64,000 nt of DNA from Oscillospiraceae bacterium (lineage in GTDB: Bacteria > Bacillota > Clostridia > Oscillospirales > Acutalibacteraceae). Position 1 is the stretch's first letter. Each line of letters starts with the position of its first letter. Where the stretch lies: contig WRDW01000001.1 in NCBI GenBank assembly GCA_009779995.1, positions 17,299-81,298 on the forward strand, read 5' to 3'. Below, piece by piece: positions 49,994 to 58,634 of this stretch. Both the position numbers and the translations under genes were made by a program. Under the pieces are notes generated by a model. It did not search any database. It saw only the letters and a program-made list of their open reading frames with translations, and had not been told where the DNA came from.

Positions 49994-52147
49994 CTATCCC
50001 GCCTGAAAGCGCACCGTGAAGTTGTGCGAGCGCAAATTCCCCGTGCCGAAGAAGTAGAGCCGCGCCTCGCCGCCGGTGAGGACCCTGTCGCCTATCTGTA
50101 TCTGCTCCACGTAGCCGTAGGCGTCCGTGCGCAGGACTTTTATCCACTGGGAGGCGTCGCTGCCCAGGGTGATGGCCTTGCCGGGGTACTTGCCGTTGTA
50201 GGCGCTCACGAGGGACTTGATCTGGTCCGTGGTGAGGCTCGCGGTGCTGCGGGCGACGGCCTCGGGGCTGGCCACGCCGCCAGTGAGGTAGGGCAGCGGG
50301 GGATTGCCGCCCCAAGCGTACTGCGCGCTGGCGGTGTAGCCCGCGCAGGAGGCGAAGTAGAGCGTCTCGGCCGTCTGTCCGTTGTAGGCGGCGTATTTGC
50401 CCAGCACGCTGGCGGCCAGGGCGAGCATCCCCTCGTGGTACTGCTTGCAGAAATTGGAGTTCCAGTCCCCGGAGGCCATGAGCACCTGGTTGGTGTTGGT
50501 GGTGCTGAAATTGTTGCGCTTGGCGATGGTGTAGGCGCAGATCATTTGGGCCTTGATGGCCTCATCCGGTACGCCGCCCGCCCCGCAGCGCCCGATCTCC
50601 GCGTAGGCCACCCGCGCCAGGTACTCCTTCAGCTCGTAGCTCGGGCCCCCGTGGTTCACCGTGGCCGGGCGGTTCGCGTCGGTTGAGACCGCCACGCCGG
50701 GGTAGTAGTGCTGTATGATCTGCTCATAGCTCTTGCCCTGGTTGGCCAGCACGATGGCGCCCTCCTGGCTCATGCCCACGCCGTGCCCGTAGCCCGCCGC
50801 CGAGAAGCTGTACGTCCCCCTGGACGCGGGTGAAGGGGCGGTGGTTGTGGTCGAGGTTGTAGTTGTTGTTGTGGTCGAGGTTGTAGTTGTTGTTGTTGTT
50901 GTAGTCGAGGTCGAGGTCGAGGTTGTTGTGGAGCCTGCCGTCGATTGCGCCGTAGACGTGGGCAAGGCCGTGGGCTGCACCGGCGGGGACGTTGTTGGGG
51001 GCGTCTCAGGCTGCACGATAACGTCCTGGAAGGCCCGCAGCAGGTCCAGCAGCCACTGGATGAAGTCCAGCAGCAGCTGGCCGAAGTCCAGCTCGTAGGA
51101 CGGATCCAGCGGGTTGACGCTCAGGGGCAGGTCCGTCTCCGCGACGGCCTGCAGGGCCATGGCGGCCACGGCCTGCACAGCCTGCCTGGCCTCGTCCTCC
51201 TGCGCTTGCCCTGCCAACAACAGGGAAGAGACAATCACAGGCGGCGTCTCCGCGGCGAGGTTCGCCGCATCGCCGGGATCCGCCGCGTCGGCGTTCAATG
51301 CGGCTGCGGCCGCGGTGGTTGTGGTACTCAGCAGCGCGGATTCCAGGCGCAGGGCGTCGCCCGCCTGATACTGCGCGCGGCTGGCCTGCCGCTCCTCCGA
51401 GGCGGCGGCCATGCGCCCCGCCAGGAGGAACATCCCGCCCGCCGCGAAGAGCGCCGCCAGCCCCCCCGCGAAGGCCCGCCTGGCGCGCCTTGCCGCGCGC
51501 ACGCGGCGCGGTTCCATTTGGGGCGCAGGCAGCCTCTTGGTTGGTGACTGCACAGGCCGCAGCTGCGGCCCGGCCAGGGGCACGATGGCGTCCGGCGTGA
51601 GGGGCGCTATGGGTTCGTAGGCGCTCAGCCGCGCGAACACGTCGTCCACGCTGCTGCGCGCCGGGGCCCTGTCCGCCCGCGCGCCCGCCGCAGCCCGCAG
51701 GTACTGCGTAAGCTGCGCCTCCATGGCCTCCAGCAGGTCCATGCGCAGGGGGAGCACCAGCATGTGCTGTCTGCCGCAGCGCATGGCGAAGCCGTTCCAG
51801 CGCAGGTCCGGCGTGGCAAACACAGCCGCCCCGGCAGGGAACAGCGTGTCCTCCGGGTATTTTTTTTGTAACGCCGCGATGCCCTCGTCCGCCTGCGCCG
51901 GCAGGCCCAGGGCCTCCAGCAGGCGCTCCTTGAGGCTATAAAACTGCCGGGGCTGCGCCGCCACGATAATCAGGTCGCACTGCTTGATGCGCGCCGCCAG
52001 GGCCTCCAGCAGCTGGGGAAGCACCCCCACCGCCACGGCCGCCGGCTGCGCCATGCCGGGGATGGCCCGCGCCGCCGCGCCCCTGAGCCATTCGCACTCG
52101 TGCAGGAATGGCCCGTCCTCCAGAATAAATAAACCCGCTCGCTTCAT
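49994..52147 (-). CDS. SpoIID/LytB-domain protein with Ser/Thr-rich linker and cytoplasmic N-terminal domain
   Basis: A 717-residue protein. A cytoplasmic N-terminal domain (about 1-160) includes ALGLPAQADEGIAALQKKYP and FPAGAAVFATPDLRWNGFAM, which resemble the CinA/MoaB molybdopterin-binding fold. A transmembrane helix (about 225-250) follows, then a Ser/Thr-only linker (about 385-440), and the SpoIID/LytB domain with YGHGVGMSQEGAIVLANQG, YLARVAYAEIG and AQMICAYTIAKR. The SpoIID domain normally cuts glycan strands or aids such enzymes at the cell surface. No spoIIQ or other sporulation genes are near. It lies 262 bases after sortase B. Confidence 0.85.
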   Translation of the reverse strand: MKRAGLFILEDGPFLHECEWLRGAAARAIPGMAQPAAVAVGVLPQLLEALAARIKQCDLIIVAAQPRQFYSLKERLLEALGLPAQADEGIAALQKKYPEDTLFPAGAAVFATPDLRWNGFAMRCGRQHMLVLPLRMDLLEAMEAQLTQYLRAAAGARADRAPARSSVDDVFARLSAYEPIAPLTPDAIVPLAGPQLRPVQSPTKRLPAPQMEPRRVRAARRARRAFAGGLAALFAAGGMFLLAGRMAAASEERQASRAQYQAGDALRLESALLSTTTTAAAAALNADAADPGDAANLAAETPPVIVSSLLLAGQAQEDEARQAVQAVAAMALQAVAETDLPLSVNPLDPSYELDFGQLLLDFIQWLLDLLRAFQDVIVQPETPPTTSPPVQPTALPTSTAQSTAGSTTTSTSTSTTTTTTTTTSTTTTTTTSTTTTAPSPASRGTYSFSAAGYGHGVGMSQEGAIVLANQGKSYEQIIQHYYPGVAVSTDANRPATVNHGGPSYELKEYLARVAYAEIGRCGAGGVPDEAIKAQMICAYTIAKRNNFSTTNTNQVLMASGDWNSNFCKQYHEGMLALAASVLGKYAAYNGQTAETLYFASCAGYTASAQYAWGGNPPLPYLTGGVASPEAVARSTASLTTDQIKSLVSAYNGKYPGKAITLGSDASQWIKVLRTDAYGYVEQIQIGDRVLTGGEARLYFFGTGNLRSHNFTVRFQAG

Positions 52148-52200
52148 TATTTTACACTTCCTTTTGTTTTTTTACGTCCTTGTTTTGTTGTTCTTGTTTA

Positions 52201-52223
52201 AGGCCCAAAAGGCTATAGGGGCC
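52201..52223. repeat. GGCCCAAAAGGC repeat
   Basis: GGCCCAAAAGGCTATAGGGG then CC matches 289-311 except for one base. Confidence 0.65.
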
Positions 52224-52263
52224 TTTTTACGTCCTGTTTGGGTCAAAGGGGTTCTTGGGTTTT

Positions 52264-52383
52264 CGGCCGACCGAAGGTCTGCCCTACGGGGATACGGCCC
52301 GAGGCCGGGATTTTTCCCGTAGTCTTGTTGGATATTCCACGGCCTTTGGCCGCATCCCCGTAGGGCAGAGCTTCGGTCGGCCG
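52264..52383. repeat. 35-bp inverted repeat between sortase and SpoIID genes
   Basis: Arm 52264-52299 and arm 52348-52383 are complementary over about 35 bases with two mismatches, separated by 48 bases that contain smaller palindromes (GGCCTTTGGCC and similar). It makes up most of the 262-base gap. Confidence 0.85.
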
Positions 52384-52409
52384 TGAACCCACCTGTCAAT
52401 TGTCAGCTC

Positions 52410-53498
52410 CTACGACGGATACCATCTTTCCGCGTCCGCGTAGGGGTTGGTCTGCTTTAGCTTGTCGTAGAGCGCCTGGGGATGGCGCGGGCTGGGGTTG
52501 GCCTTCACGTTGGGGACGGATGTGCTCTCGCCCTCGCGCACCAGGCGGCCGATGACGTAGAGGAACTCGTAGTCGAAGTCGTAGATACAGGTCTGCAGCG
52601 AGATGAGCTGGTCGCCGTACCGCACGTCCACGCCGGTATCCACGTAGCTGCGCTGCTTGATCTGCCGCACGTAGCCGTCGAAGCTCGCCTGGCTGCCGAA
52701 CTCGGGCGTGTTGACGGCGAAAACGTAGCCGTTGTCGTCCGGCCCCCTGCTTTTGTCGTCCTCCGACCTGCCGTTGATGGCCAGCACCGAGACGATCTTG
52801 TAGCGGTTCACGGTGCCGTCGGGCAGCTCCAGGGTGATGAGTGGGCTGTTCTTCACTGTGCCGGCGTTCTTGTAGCGCGTCAGGTACGTGAAGATGGTGC
52901 CGTTGCTCATGTGGTGGCCGTAGATAATGATGTTCGTGGGGTTCTTCATGTCCACGCGGCAGTCCACGAAGGGGTTGCCGTACTTCGAGGGCCTGCGGTA
53001 GAAGTCCCGCTTGAGGTAGTAGCTGTTGTCCGCCGTCTGCACGATGGGCAGGCTGATGTCCGCGCCGGGGGCCCGCAGCCAGCCCTTGTAGTCGCGGTTC
53101 CTTTCCAGAAGCTCGGGGTGTGTCAGAGGCCGCGTTACAATGATGGATGTCGTCGTGGGCGGGATGGCCGGGGAGCCGTCGTCCGGCTTCGTGGCCTCGG
53201 TGTAGGGCTCGGATATCTCGGTGCCCTGGTTGTAGAGATCCTCAAGCTCCCCGAAGAGCCGCTTCGAGTTCCACGGGTCGATCACCACCACCCAGGAGAG
53301 CACCAGCAAGCACACGAACATCACCAGCAGGCAGCTGTCGAAGATCACCTTGCGGCGCTTGATCCGTGCGCTGTCGCCCTTCAGGGGGATCATGTTCTTC
53401 TCGAAGAAGTTCTTTTTGCGCCGCTTGGGCGGCATATTCACCACGGCCTCCAGGGCCTCCAGCGCGTCGTCCGATTCGGGCCTGCGGTTGTTGTCCAT
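52410..53498 (-). CDS. srtB: Class B sortase
   Basis: A 362-residue membrane transpeptidase. A long cytoplasmic N-terminus (about 1-50, very basic) is followed by one transmembrane helix (about 52-72) and the sortase domain. It shows RDYKGWLRAPGADISLPIVQ, NIIIYGHHMSNGTIF (catalytic His), LISLQTCIYDF (catalytic Cys) and VIGRLV (catalytic Arg). It joins proteins to peptidoglycan or assembles pilins; no sorting-signal substrate is visible nearby. AAAGGGG lies before ATG 53498. Confidence 0.92.
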   Translation of the reverse strand: MDNNRRPESDDALEALEAVVNMPPKRRKKNFFEKNMIPLKGDSARIKRRKVIFDSCLLVMFVCLLVLSWVVVIDPWNSKRLFGELEDLYNQGTEISEPYTEATKPDDGSPAIPPTTTSIIVTRPLTHPELLERNRDYKGWLRAPGADISLPIVQTADNSYYLKRDFYRRPSKYGNPFVDCRVDMKNPTNIIIYGHHMSNGTIFTYLTRYKNAGTVKNSPLITLELPDGTVNRYKIVSVLAINGRSEDDKSRGPDDNGYVFAVNTPEFGSQASFDGYVRQIKQRSYVDTGVDVRYGDQLISLQTCIYDFDYEFLYVIGRLVREGESTSVPNVKANPSPRHPQALYDKLKQTNPYADAERWYPS

Positions 53499-53805
53499 CG
53501 TTCAGTTCCCCTTTCGCTTGTGTACTTATTTCCTTTTATCAGGCAGAGCGGTCAGCCTCTCACGCGGAACTACTCCGGCGCTGCTTGCCTCCCTCCGGTC
53601 GTGTCGGCTACGCCGAACCCCTCCACGGAGGGGAATGATTTTCTTTTCGCCAGCCACCAGCCTGCGCGCCTTGCTTCTCAGGGCGGGGGCAGTATCAGCG
53701 CCTATTATACACTATTCTCCCGCGCGATGCAATGGAATTGCTGTGAATTTTCTGCGGAACCGCCCAAAATTGGGGCGTTTTGGGAAAAGCTGTGAGCGCT
53801 TTCTT
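53499..53805. repeat. Repeat-bearing gap between sortase and cinA
   Basis: About 307 bases without a gene. It holds CGGTCAGCCTCTCACGCGGA, a relative of the 224 and 56457 outer arms, and CTCCCTCCGGTCGTGTCGG (53589-53607), identical to a segment inside metK. No clear terminator or promoter was fixed. Confidence 0.6.
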
Positions 53806-55038
53806 TTACAAAAGTAAATCTCTTGCCAGCGCCAAGGCAATTTTTGCCGCGATCGCCCGGTTGTAGCCCCGGTCGCAGCGCCCGGTTTCCAGCTTTTCCC
53901 CTATGATGCGCGCGCCGTCCGTGGCGCCGAAGTAGATCAGGCCGGCGGGCTTGTCCGTGCCTTCCGCAGAGGGCCCGGCGATGCCCGTCACCGCGACCGC
54001 GACGTCCGCGCCGGAGCGCTTCCTTGCGCCCACGGCCATCTGCCGGGCGCATTCGGCGCTCACCGCGCCAAAGCGAGACAGCACGGAGGGCTTCACCCCA
54101 AGCATAGCCGTTTTCGCTTCATTGCTGTAGGTGACGAAAGAGCACAGGAAGGCCTTCGACGCGCCGGGGAGGTCCGTGAGCCGGGCCGCGACGCCCCCGC
54201 CGGTGCAGCTCTCCGCCAGGGCGAGGGTCTTCCCCTGCGCCGTGAGCAGGTCCAAAACGACCTCTCCCAGCTCTTTGTCGACGGAGTAGACCGAAATTCC
54301 TAACATTTTTTTTAATTTTTTTATCACGGGGTCGCAGAGGGCCTCGGCGGCCTCCCTGTCGGCCCCGTGGGCGCTCACCCGCAGGTAGGCCTCGCCCTCC
54401 TTGGCGTAGGGCGCTACAGTGGGATTCTCCATGTCCAGCAGTTCCCCCGCGAGCTCCGCCATGCGGCTCTCGCCCAGGCGAACGGTTCTCACGTAGTGCG
54501 AGACGATCACGCCGCTGCCGTAGGGCCGCAGCAGGGGCAGCAGGCTCTGTTCCAGCATGGGCAGCAGCTCGCGCGGCGGCCCGGGCAGCAGCGCGACGGC
54601 CTTCCCTTCCCCTGTTTGAATGAAGCACCCCGGCGCCGTGCCGTTGTCGTTGTAGAGCACGGTGCAGCCCTCGGGCACGAGGGCCTGCTTCATGTTGCTC
54701 TTCGAGCAGGGGTAGCCCCTGCGCCTGAAAAACGCCTCGATGCGCTCCTTCTGCGCCGCGTCCTCCGCCAGGGGCAATCCCAGCGCCTCGGCCACGACTT
54801 CTTTCGTCAGGTCGTCCGCCGTGGGCCCGAGGCCCCCTGTCAGAATGACGATGTCGCTGCGCCCCAGGGCCAGCAGGAAGTCCTCTTTTAAGCGCCCGGG
54901 GTTGTCCCCCACGGTCATGGCCCGCCGCACCGAGATTCCCAGCGCAGCCAATTTTTCGCAGAGGATCTGCGCGTCCCGGTTGAGGATCTCCCCCAGCAGC
55001 AGCTCCGTGCCCACGTTGATGATTTCGCACAGTTTCAT
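53806..55038 (-). CDS. cinA: CinA-family nicotinamide-nucleotide amidohydrolase
   Basis: A 410-residue protein with both CinA domains. The N-terminal molybdopterin-binding-like domain (COG1058) has EIINVGTELLLGEILNRDAQ, TGGLGPTADD and LPGPPRELLPM. The C-terminal amidohydrolase domain has LALAESCTGGGVAARLTDLP, FVTYSNEAK and VAVTGIAGPSAEGTDKPAG. It should deamidate NMN in NAD recycling. ATG 55038 has GAGAGG before it. It ends a minus-strand group with thiI and the cysteine desulfurase. Confidence 0.94.
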   Translation of the reverse strand: MKLCEIINVGTELLLGEILNRDAQILCEKLAALGISVRRAMTVGDNPGRLKEDFLLALGRSDIVILTGGLGPTADDLTKEVVAEALGLPLAEDAAQKERIEAFFRRRGYPCSKSNMKQALVPEGCTVLYNDNGTAPGCFIQTGEGKAVALLPGPPRELLPMLEQSLLPLLRPYGSGVIVSHYVRTVRLGESRMAELAGELLDMENPTVAPYAKEGEAYLRVSAHGADREAAEALCDPVIKKLKKMLGISVYSVDKELGEVVLDLLTAQGKTLALAESCTGGGVAARLTDLPGASKAFLCSFVTYSNEAKTAMLGVKPSVLSRFGAVSAECARQMAVGARKRSGADVAVAVTGIAGPSAEGTDKPAGLIYFGATDGARIIGEKLETGRCDRGYNRAIAAKIALALARDLLL

Positions 55039-55113
55039 GGAGTATACCTCTCTTGATTGGAGACGCACTGCCGTGCGTCTCTTATAAAGAATCATTGGAA
55101 TCGAAAGCTCCAA

Positions 55114-55160
55114 TGCCCGATCTGCCAAGGGTCTCCCCTTGGGAGGACGCGAAGCGGGGG
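55114..55160. repeat. 47-bp dispersed repeat, copy A
   Basis: This 47-base segment starting TGCCCGATCTGCCAAGGG is found again at 56567-56613 with a single difference. Copy A lies between cinA and thiI, copy B between thiI and the cysteine desulfurase gene. The following GGTGCGGAGCAC also recurs near 8770 and 40470. Confidence 0.88.
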
Positions 55161-55216
55161 TGGTGCGGAGCACAGCCCCGCCGCAGCGGCGCGTCCTCGT
55201 GCGGCTCTCCCCAACC

Positions 55217-56392
55217 TCATTCCCCATCCACCCCATAATACCGCGCCCCCGCCACGGCTTCTTCAATGAGCCTGTCCATCTCCAGCGCGGCCTCGGCCTT
55301 TTCCAGCATCCCGGGCCGGGGCTTCGTCCTCGGGTGGCGCGGGGTGAACACCGTGCAGCAGTCTTCAAAAGGCAGGATGGAGGTCTCGAACGTGCCTATC
55401 CTGCGCGCCAGCGTGACGACCTCGTCTTTGTCCGTGCCAATCAGGGGGCGGAAGACCGGCATATGCGCGACTGCGTCCGTACAGGCCAGGGCCTGGAGGG
55501 TCTGGCTGGCCACCTGGCCCAGGCTCTCCCCGGTGATGAGCGCGCCGCAGCTCTCCCTGCGTGCGATTTGCTCCGCGCAGCGCATCATGGCCCGGCGCAT
55601 GATGAGGGTGAACAGGTCCTCGGGGCATTTCTCTTTGATCTCTTCCTGTATCTTCGTGAAGGGCACCACGAACAGGCGTATCCGCCCCGCCCAGCCCGCG
55701 ACGATGGAGAGCAGCTTGTGGACTTTATCTTCGGCGCGGGCACTGGTATACGGCGGCGAGGCGAAGTGCACCGCCGTCAGGCGCAGGCCGCGCCGGGCCA
55801 TCTGCCAGGCGGCCACGGGGCTGTCGATCCCGCCGGAGACCAGCGCCACGGCGTCCCCGGCGGTGCCCACGGGCAGGCCGCCCGCGCCCTTTTGCTGGTC
55901 GGCGTGGAGGAAGGCGTGCTGGTCGCGTACCTCGATATAGAGCGTAACCTCCGGCTCCCGCACGTCGACTTTCAGGTGGGGGAAGGCCTCCAGCAGCGCC
56001 CCGCCGGCTTCGGCGCAAATTTCCGGCGAATTGAGGGGGAATCTCTTGTCTGATCTTTTGGCCTCGCACTTGAACGTACCGGCAAACGCGAGGGTGTCCC
56101 GGAAGTACACCGGGGCGGCGGCCAGTATCTCCTCCATGGTTTTGCCCACCCGGGCTGAACGGCTCCAGCCGGAGATGCCGAACACCCGCGAGGCGCGCGC
56201 CGCGGCCTCGTCCATGTCGGTATTCTCATTTTGCGGTACGGCCTGGAGGGCGGACTGGTTCATACTGAAGCTCCAGTCACCCAGGGGGTTCAAAGCCCGC
56301 CGCAAATTCCTGATCAATTGATCCTCGAACGCGCGGCGGTTGAGCCCCTTGAGCGCCAGCTCCCCCATTTTGATCAGCAGGACTTCGGTCAT
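55217..56392 (-). CDS. thiI: tRNA 4-thiouridine synthase (ThiI)
   Basis: ThiI makes s4U8 in tRNA and can feed thiamine sulfur. The 391-residue protein has a ferredoxin-like and THUMP N-terminal half (about 1-165), then the PP-loop ATPase motif VALVSGGIDSPVAAWQMAR. DCCTVFTPRHPRTKP near the C-terminus holds the conserved cysteine. It has no rhodanese domain, as in Firmicutes, where a dedicated desulfurase delivers sulfur. That partner is the next gene upstream (56668-57798). Confidence 0.93.
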   Translation of the reverse strand: MTEVLLIKMGELALKGLNRRAFEDQLIRNLRRALNPLGDWSFSMNQSALQAVPQNENTDMDEAAARASRVFGISGWSRSARVGKTMEEILAAAPVYFRDTLAFAGTFKCEAKRSDKRFPLNSPEICAEAGGALLEAFPHLKVDVREPEVTLYIEVRDQHAFLHADQQKGAGGLPVGTAGDAVALVSGGIDSPVAAWQMARRGLRLTAVHFASPPYTSARAEDKVHKLLSIVAGWAGRIRLFVVPFTKIQEEIKEKCPEDLFTLIMRRAMMRCAEQIARRESCGALITGESLGQVASQTLQALACTDAVAHMPVFRPLIGTDKDEVVTLARRIGTFETSILPFEDCCTVFTPRHPRTKPRPGMLEKAEAALEMDRLIEEAVAGARYYGVDGE

Positions 56393-56456
56393 GGACCCTC
56401 TGTTGTTAAATCATACTATTCTCGCTCTAAAAGAACCCACTGCAACGCCTCTTCCT

Positions 56457-56654
56457 CCGAAAGCGGTCAGCCGCTCGCGCGGAACCCCCTCGGTGCTTCG
56501 CACCGGCCCCCCAAGCGGGGGCATTCTGACGAGGAGGCAAGATTCATTCTAAAATGAGAGCAAAAATGCCCGATCTGCCAAGGGTCTCCCCTTGGGGGGA
56601 CGCGAAGCGGGGGAAGTGCGGAGCACCTTCCGCGGAGCGGCTGACTGCTTTCGG
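56457..56654. repeat. Compound palindromic intergenic repeat, large copy
   Basis: The outer arms 56457-56475 and 56636-56654 are complementary with one difference and match the arms of the 224-336 element. Inside are GGTGCTTCGCACC, CCCCCCAAGCGGGGG and the 47-bp repeat copy B (56567-56613). It fills the gap between the thiI and desulfurase genes. Confidence 0.85.
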
Positions 56655-56667
56655 CGGAGCGCCGTCC

Positions 56668-57798
56668 CTATTTCCTCGCCAACGAAACCCGCGCCTCGCC
56701 CAGCGCGAACAGGAATGCGTCGATCTCCTCCCAGGTGGTGAAGCGCGACAGGCTGATGCGCAGCGCCCCGGCTATGTCCTGCTCGGCTAGGCCCATGGCG
56801 TGCAGCACGCGGCTCTTTTTCCCCTTGGCGCAGGCCGAGCCCGCCGAGACGTACACCCCGCGCTCCGAGAGGAAGTTGACCATGGTTTCGCTCTGCAGGC
56901 CGGGCAGGGAGATGTTCGTGAGGTACGGCAGCGCGTCGGGCGGGGAGTTGAGCTTCACGCCCTCCGTGGCGGAAAGGCACTGCACCAGGCGGTCCCGCAG
57001 GCCGGTGACATAGGCCAGGGACTGCTGCAAATCCGGGATGGCCCGCGCGGCGGCGGCGAAGCCCGCGATGGCGGGAACTGCTTCCGTCCCCGGGCGTAAT
57101 TTCTGCTCCTGGGAGCCGCCGTACAGGATGGGGCTGATGCGCACGCCCCGGCGCACGAACAGGGCCCCCGCGCCCTTGGGCCCGTGGATTTTGTGGGAGC
57201 TCACGGTGAGCAGGTCCACGCCCAGGCGCTGGGGGTTCACCGGCAGCTTGCCGAAGGCCTGCACGGCGTCGCAGTGGATGAGGGCGGGCGCGTTGGTTTG
57301 GCGCAGAGCGCGGCGCACCGCGTCGATGGGCTGCACCGTGCCGACTTCATTGTTCACAGCCATCAGGCTGACCAATATCGTGTCTTTCGTGATCAGGCGC
57401 TGCAGTTCTTGCTCGGAGACGCGGCCCTGGGCGTCCACGCCGAGGTAAACCACGTCGAAGCCGCGGTTTTGCAGCTCGGCGGCGCTTTCGGCGATGCTGG
57501 AGTGCTCCACGGCGGAGGTAACGATGCGCCTGCCGCGGCGGCCCAGCGAGGCGGCCGCGCCGAACAGGGCCAGGTTGTTGCCTTCCGTCCCCCCGCTGGT
57601 GAAGACGACCTCGGCCGGGCTGCAGTGCAGCCCGGCGGCCACGTCCGCGCGGCAGCGGGCCAGCAGGCGCTCGGCCTCGAGCCCCAAACGGTGCAGGGAG
57701 GAGGGGTTGCCCCAAAAGCGCCCGATGGCCTCCTGCATGGCCCCGGCGGCCTCGGGGCACAGGGGCGTGGTCGCGCTGTTATCCAGGTAGGCCTCCAT
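56668..57798 (-). CDS. Cysteine desulfurase (NifS/IscS-like) paired with ThiI
   Basis: A 376-residue PLP enzyme that takes sulfur from cysteine to a protein persulfide. The N-terminal YLDNSATTPLCPEA, aldimine lysine in VSSHKIHGPKGAGALFV and active cysteine in SAGSACAKGKKSRVL are all present. It lies upstream of thiI on the same strand, as in the Firmicutes NifZ-ThiI pair for 4-thiouridine. ATG 57798 is the start, since homologues begin with (M)xxYLDNSAT. Confidence 0.92.
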   Translation of the reverse strand: MEAYLDNSATTPLCPEAAGAMQEAIGRFWGNPSSLHRLGLEAERLLARCRADVAAGLHCSPAEVVFTSGGTEGNNLALFGAAASLGRRGRRIVTSAVEHSSIAESAAELQNRGFDVVYLGVDAQGRVSEQELQRLITKDTILVSLMAVNNEVGTVQPIDAVRRALRQTNAPALIHCDAVQAFGKLPVNPQRLGVDLLTVSSHKIHGPKGAGALFVRRGVRISPILYGGSQEQKLRPGTEAVPAIAGFAAAARAIPDLQQSLAYVTGLRDRLVQCLSATEGVKLNSPPDALPYLTNISLPGLQSETMVNFLSERGVYVSAGSACAKGKKSRVLHAMGLAEQDIAGALRISLSRFTTWEEIDAFLFALGEARVSLARK

Positions 57799-57996
57799 CA
57801 CGCAAGCACCCCCCGGGCCCGGTGAACTATATGATAATACATGTTTGTATTCTCTCCCATTTTGATGGAAAATCAAATGCCAAAAGCAGGCAGCCTGCTT
57901 CCGTTCCAGTATATGCGCGGACAGGGATCGGGACACAGGGGCAGGGGTTGGGGGACGGCGTCCATCCCCCAACCCCTGCCCCCGTTTTCACAGCGC

Positions 57997-58245
57997 CTAA
58001 TCCTCCAGCCCCAGCAGCCAGTCCACCTTCACCTCCAGCGCCAGGGAGAGGTACTTCAGCTCCGCGTCGGTGACAAGGCGGTATTGCCCCTCCAGCTTCG
58101 AGAGCCCGGAAGCGTTGAGGTCCACGCCGCTGATCTGCAGCCGCGTGAGCAGGTCCTTTTGCTTCATATGCAGTTCGCGTCGGCGCTGCTCCACCCTGGC
58201 GCCCACGATATTGCGGTCCCCGGGGGCCTGCTGCCGCGTCCTCAT
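57997..58245 (-). CDS. XRE-family helix-turn-helix regulator
   Basis: An 82-residue protein with RVEQRRRELHMKQKDLLTRL and a helix-turn-helix, then SGLSKLEGQYRLVTDAELKY and a C-terminal DWLLGLED. It is a single-domain regulator of a type common in Clostridia. The targets are unknown. GGGGGGATAGGG precedes ATG 58245, and a good promoter lies upstream. Confidence 0.85.
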   Translation of the reverse strand: MRTRQQAPGDRNIVGARVEQRRRELHMKQKDLLTRLQISGVDLNASGLSKLEGQYRLVTDAELKYLSLALEVKVDWLLGLED

Positions 58246-58302
58246 CCCCTATCCCCCCATTCACGCGCGACGTATTGCGACCCTTCACAACCCTGTCTGC
58301 TT

Positions 58303-58331
58303 AGTATAGCAAATTCTTCTCCGCTTTGCAA
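58303..58331 (-). promoter_or_regulatory. Promoter of the XRE regulator gene
   Basis: On the minus strand TTGCAA (58331-58326), 17 bases, TATACT (58308-58303), about 58 bases before the start codon. Confidence 0.78.
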
Positions 58332-58634
58332 GGGGTAAACAGAGAAATTTACATAAAACTGTAAATTTTTTTAGCAAACGGCTGAGGGTTGCGCGGGCGC
58401 CCCCCGGCGCTTCGCGCATCCTCCCTCGCAGGCGAGCCATAATGATTTGGGCACGTCTCACCAGGTGTACGCTGTGCTCGCCGCCTTTCAGAAACTTAGT
58501 CAACTCGGGCCTTTTGAGGGCAATAGGGCATTTCCGCGCGGGTTCGCGCTGTTGTGCGGGCCGGGAATTTCCGGGGTTTTTGGGCTCGTCATTTTATACA
58601 AAGAAGAAGCGCGCAGCGGGCTGCGCAGCGGCAG
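58332..58634. other. Gap of about 300 bases without a clear gene
   Basis: It includes a CGCCCCCCGGCGCTTCGCGC dispersed repeat half (about 58399) and a GCGCAGCGGGCTGCGC stem (about 58610) with T-rich sequence on the minus side, a weak terminator candidate for the BNR-like gene. Short open frames here lack ribosome sites and typical composition. Confidence 0.55.

Noticed and set aside
50841-51098. Plus-strand frame rich in Val and Glu opposite the SpoIID gene
   Set aside because: It is the complement of the Ser/Thr linker codons and not an independent gene.
58285-58503. A 72-residue minus-strand frame between the XRE and BNR genes
   Set aside because: It overlaps the XRE promoter, has no ribosome site and partly encodes repeat sequence.
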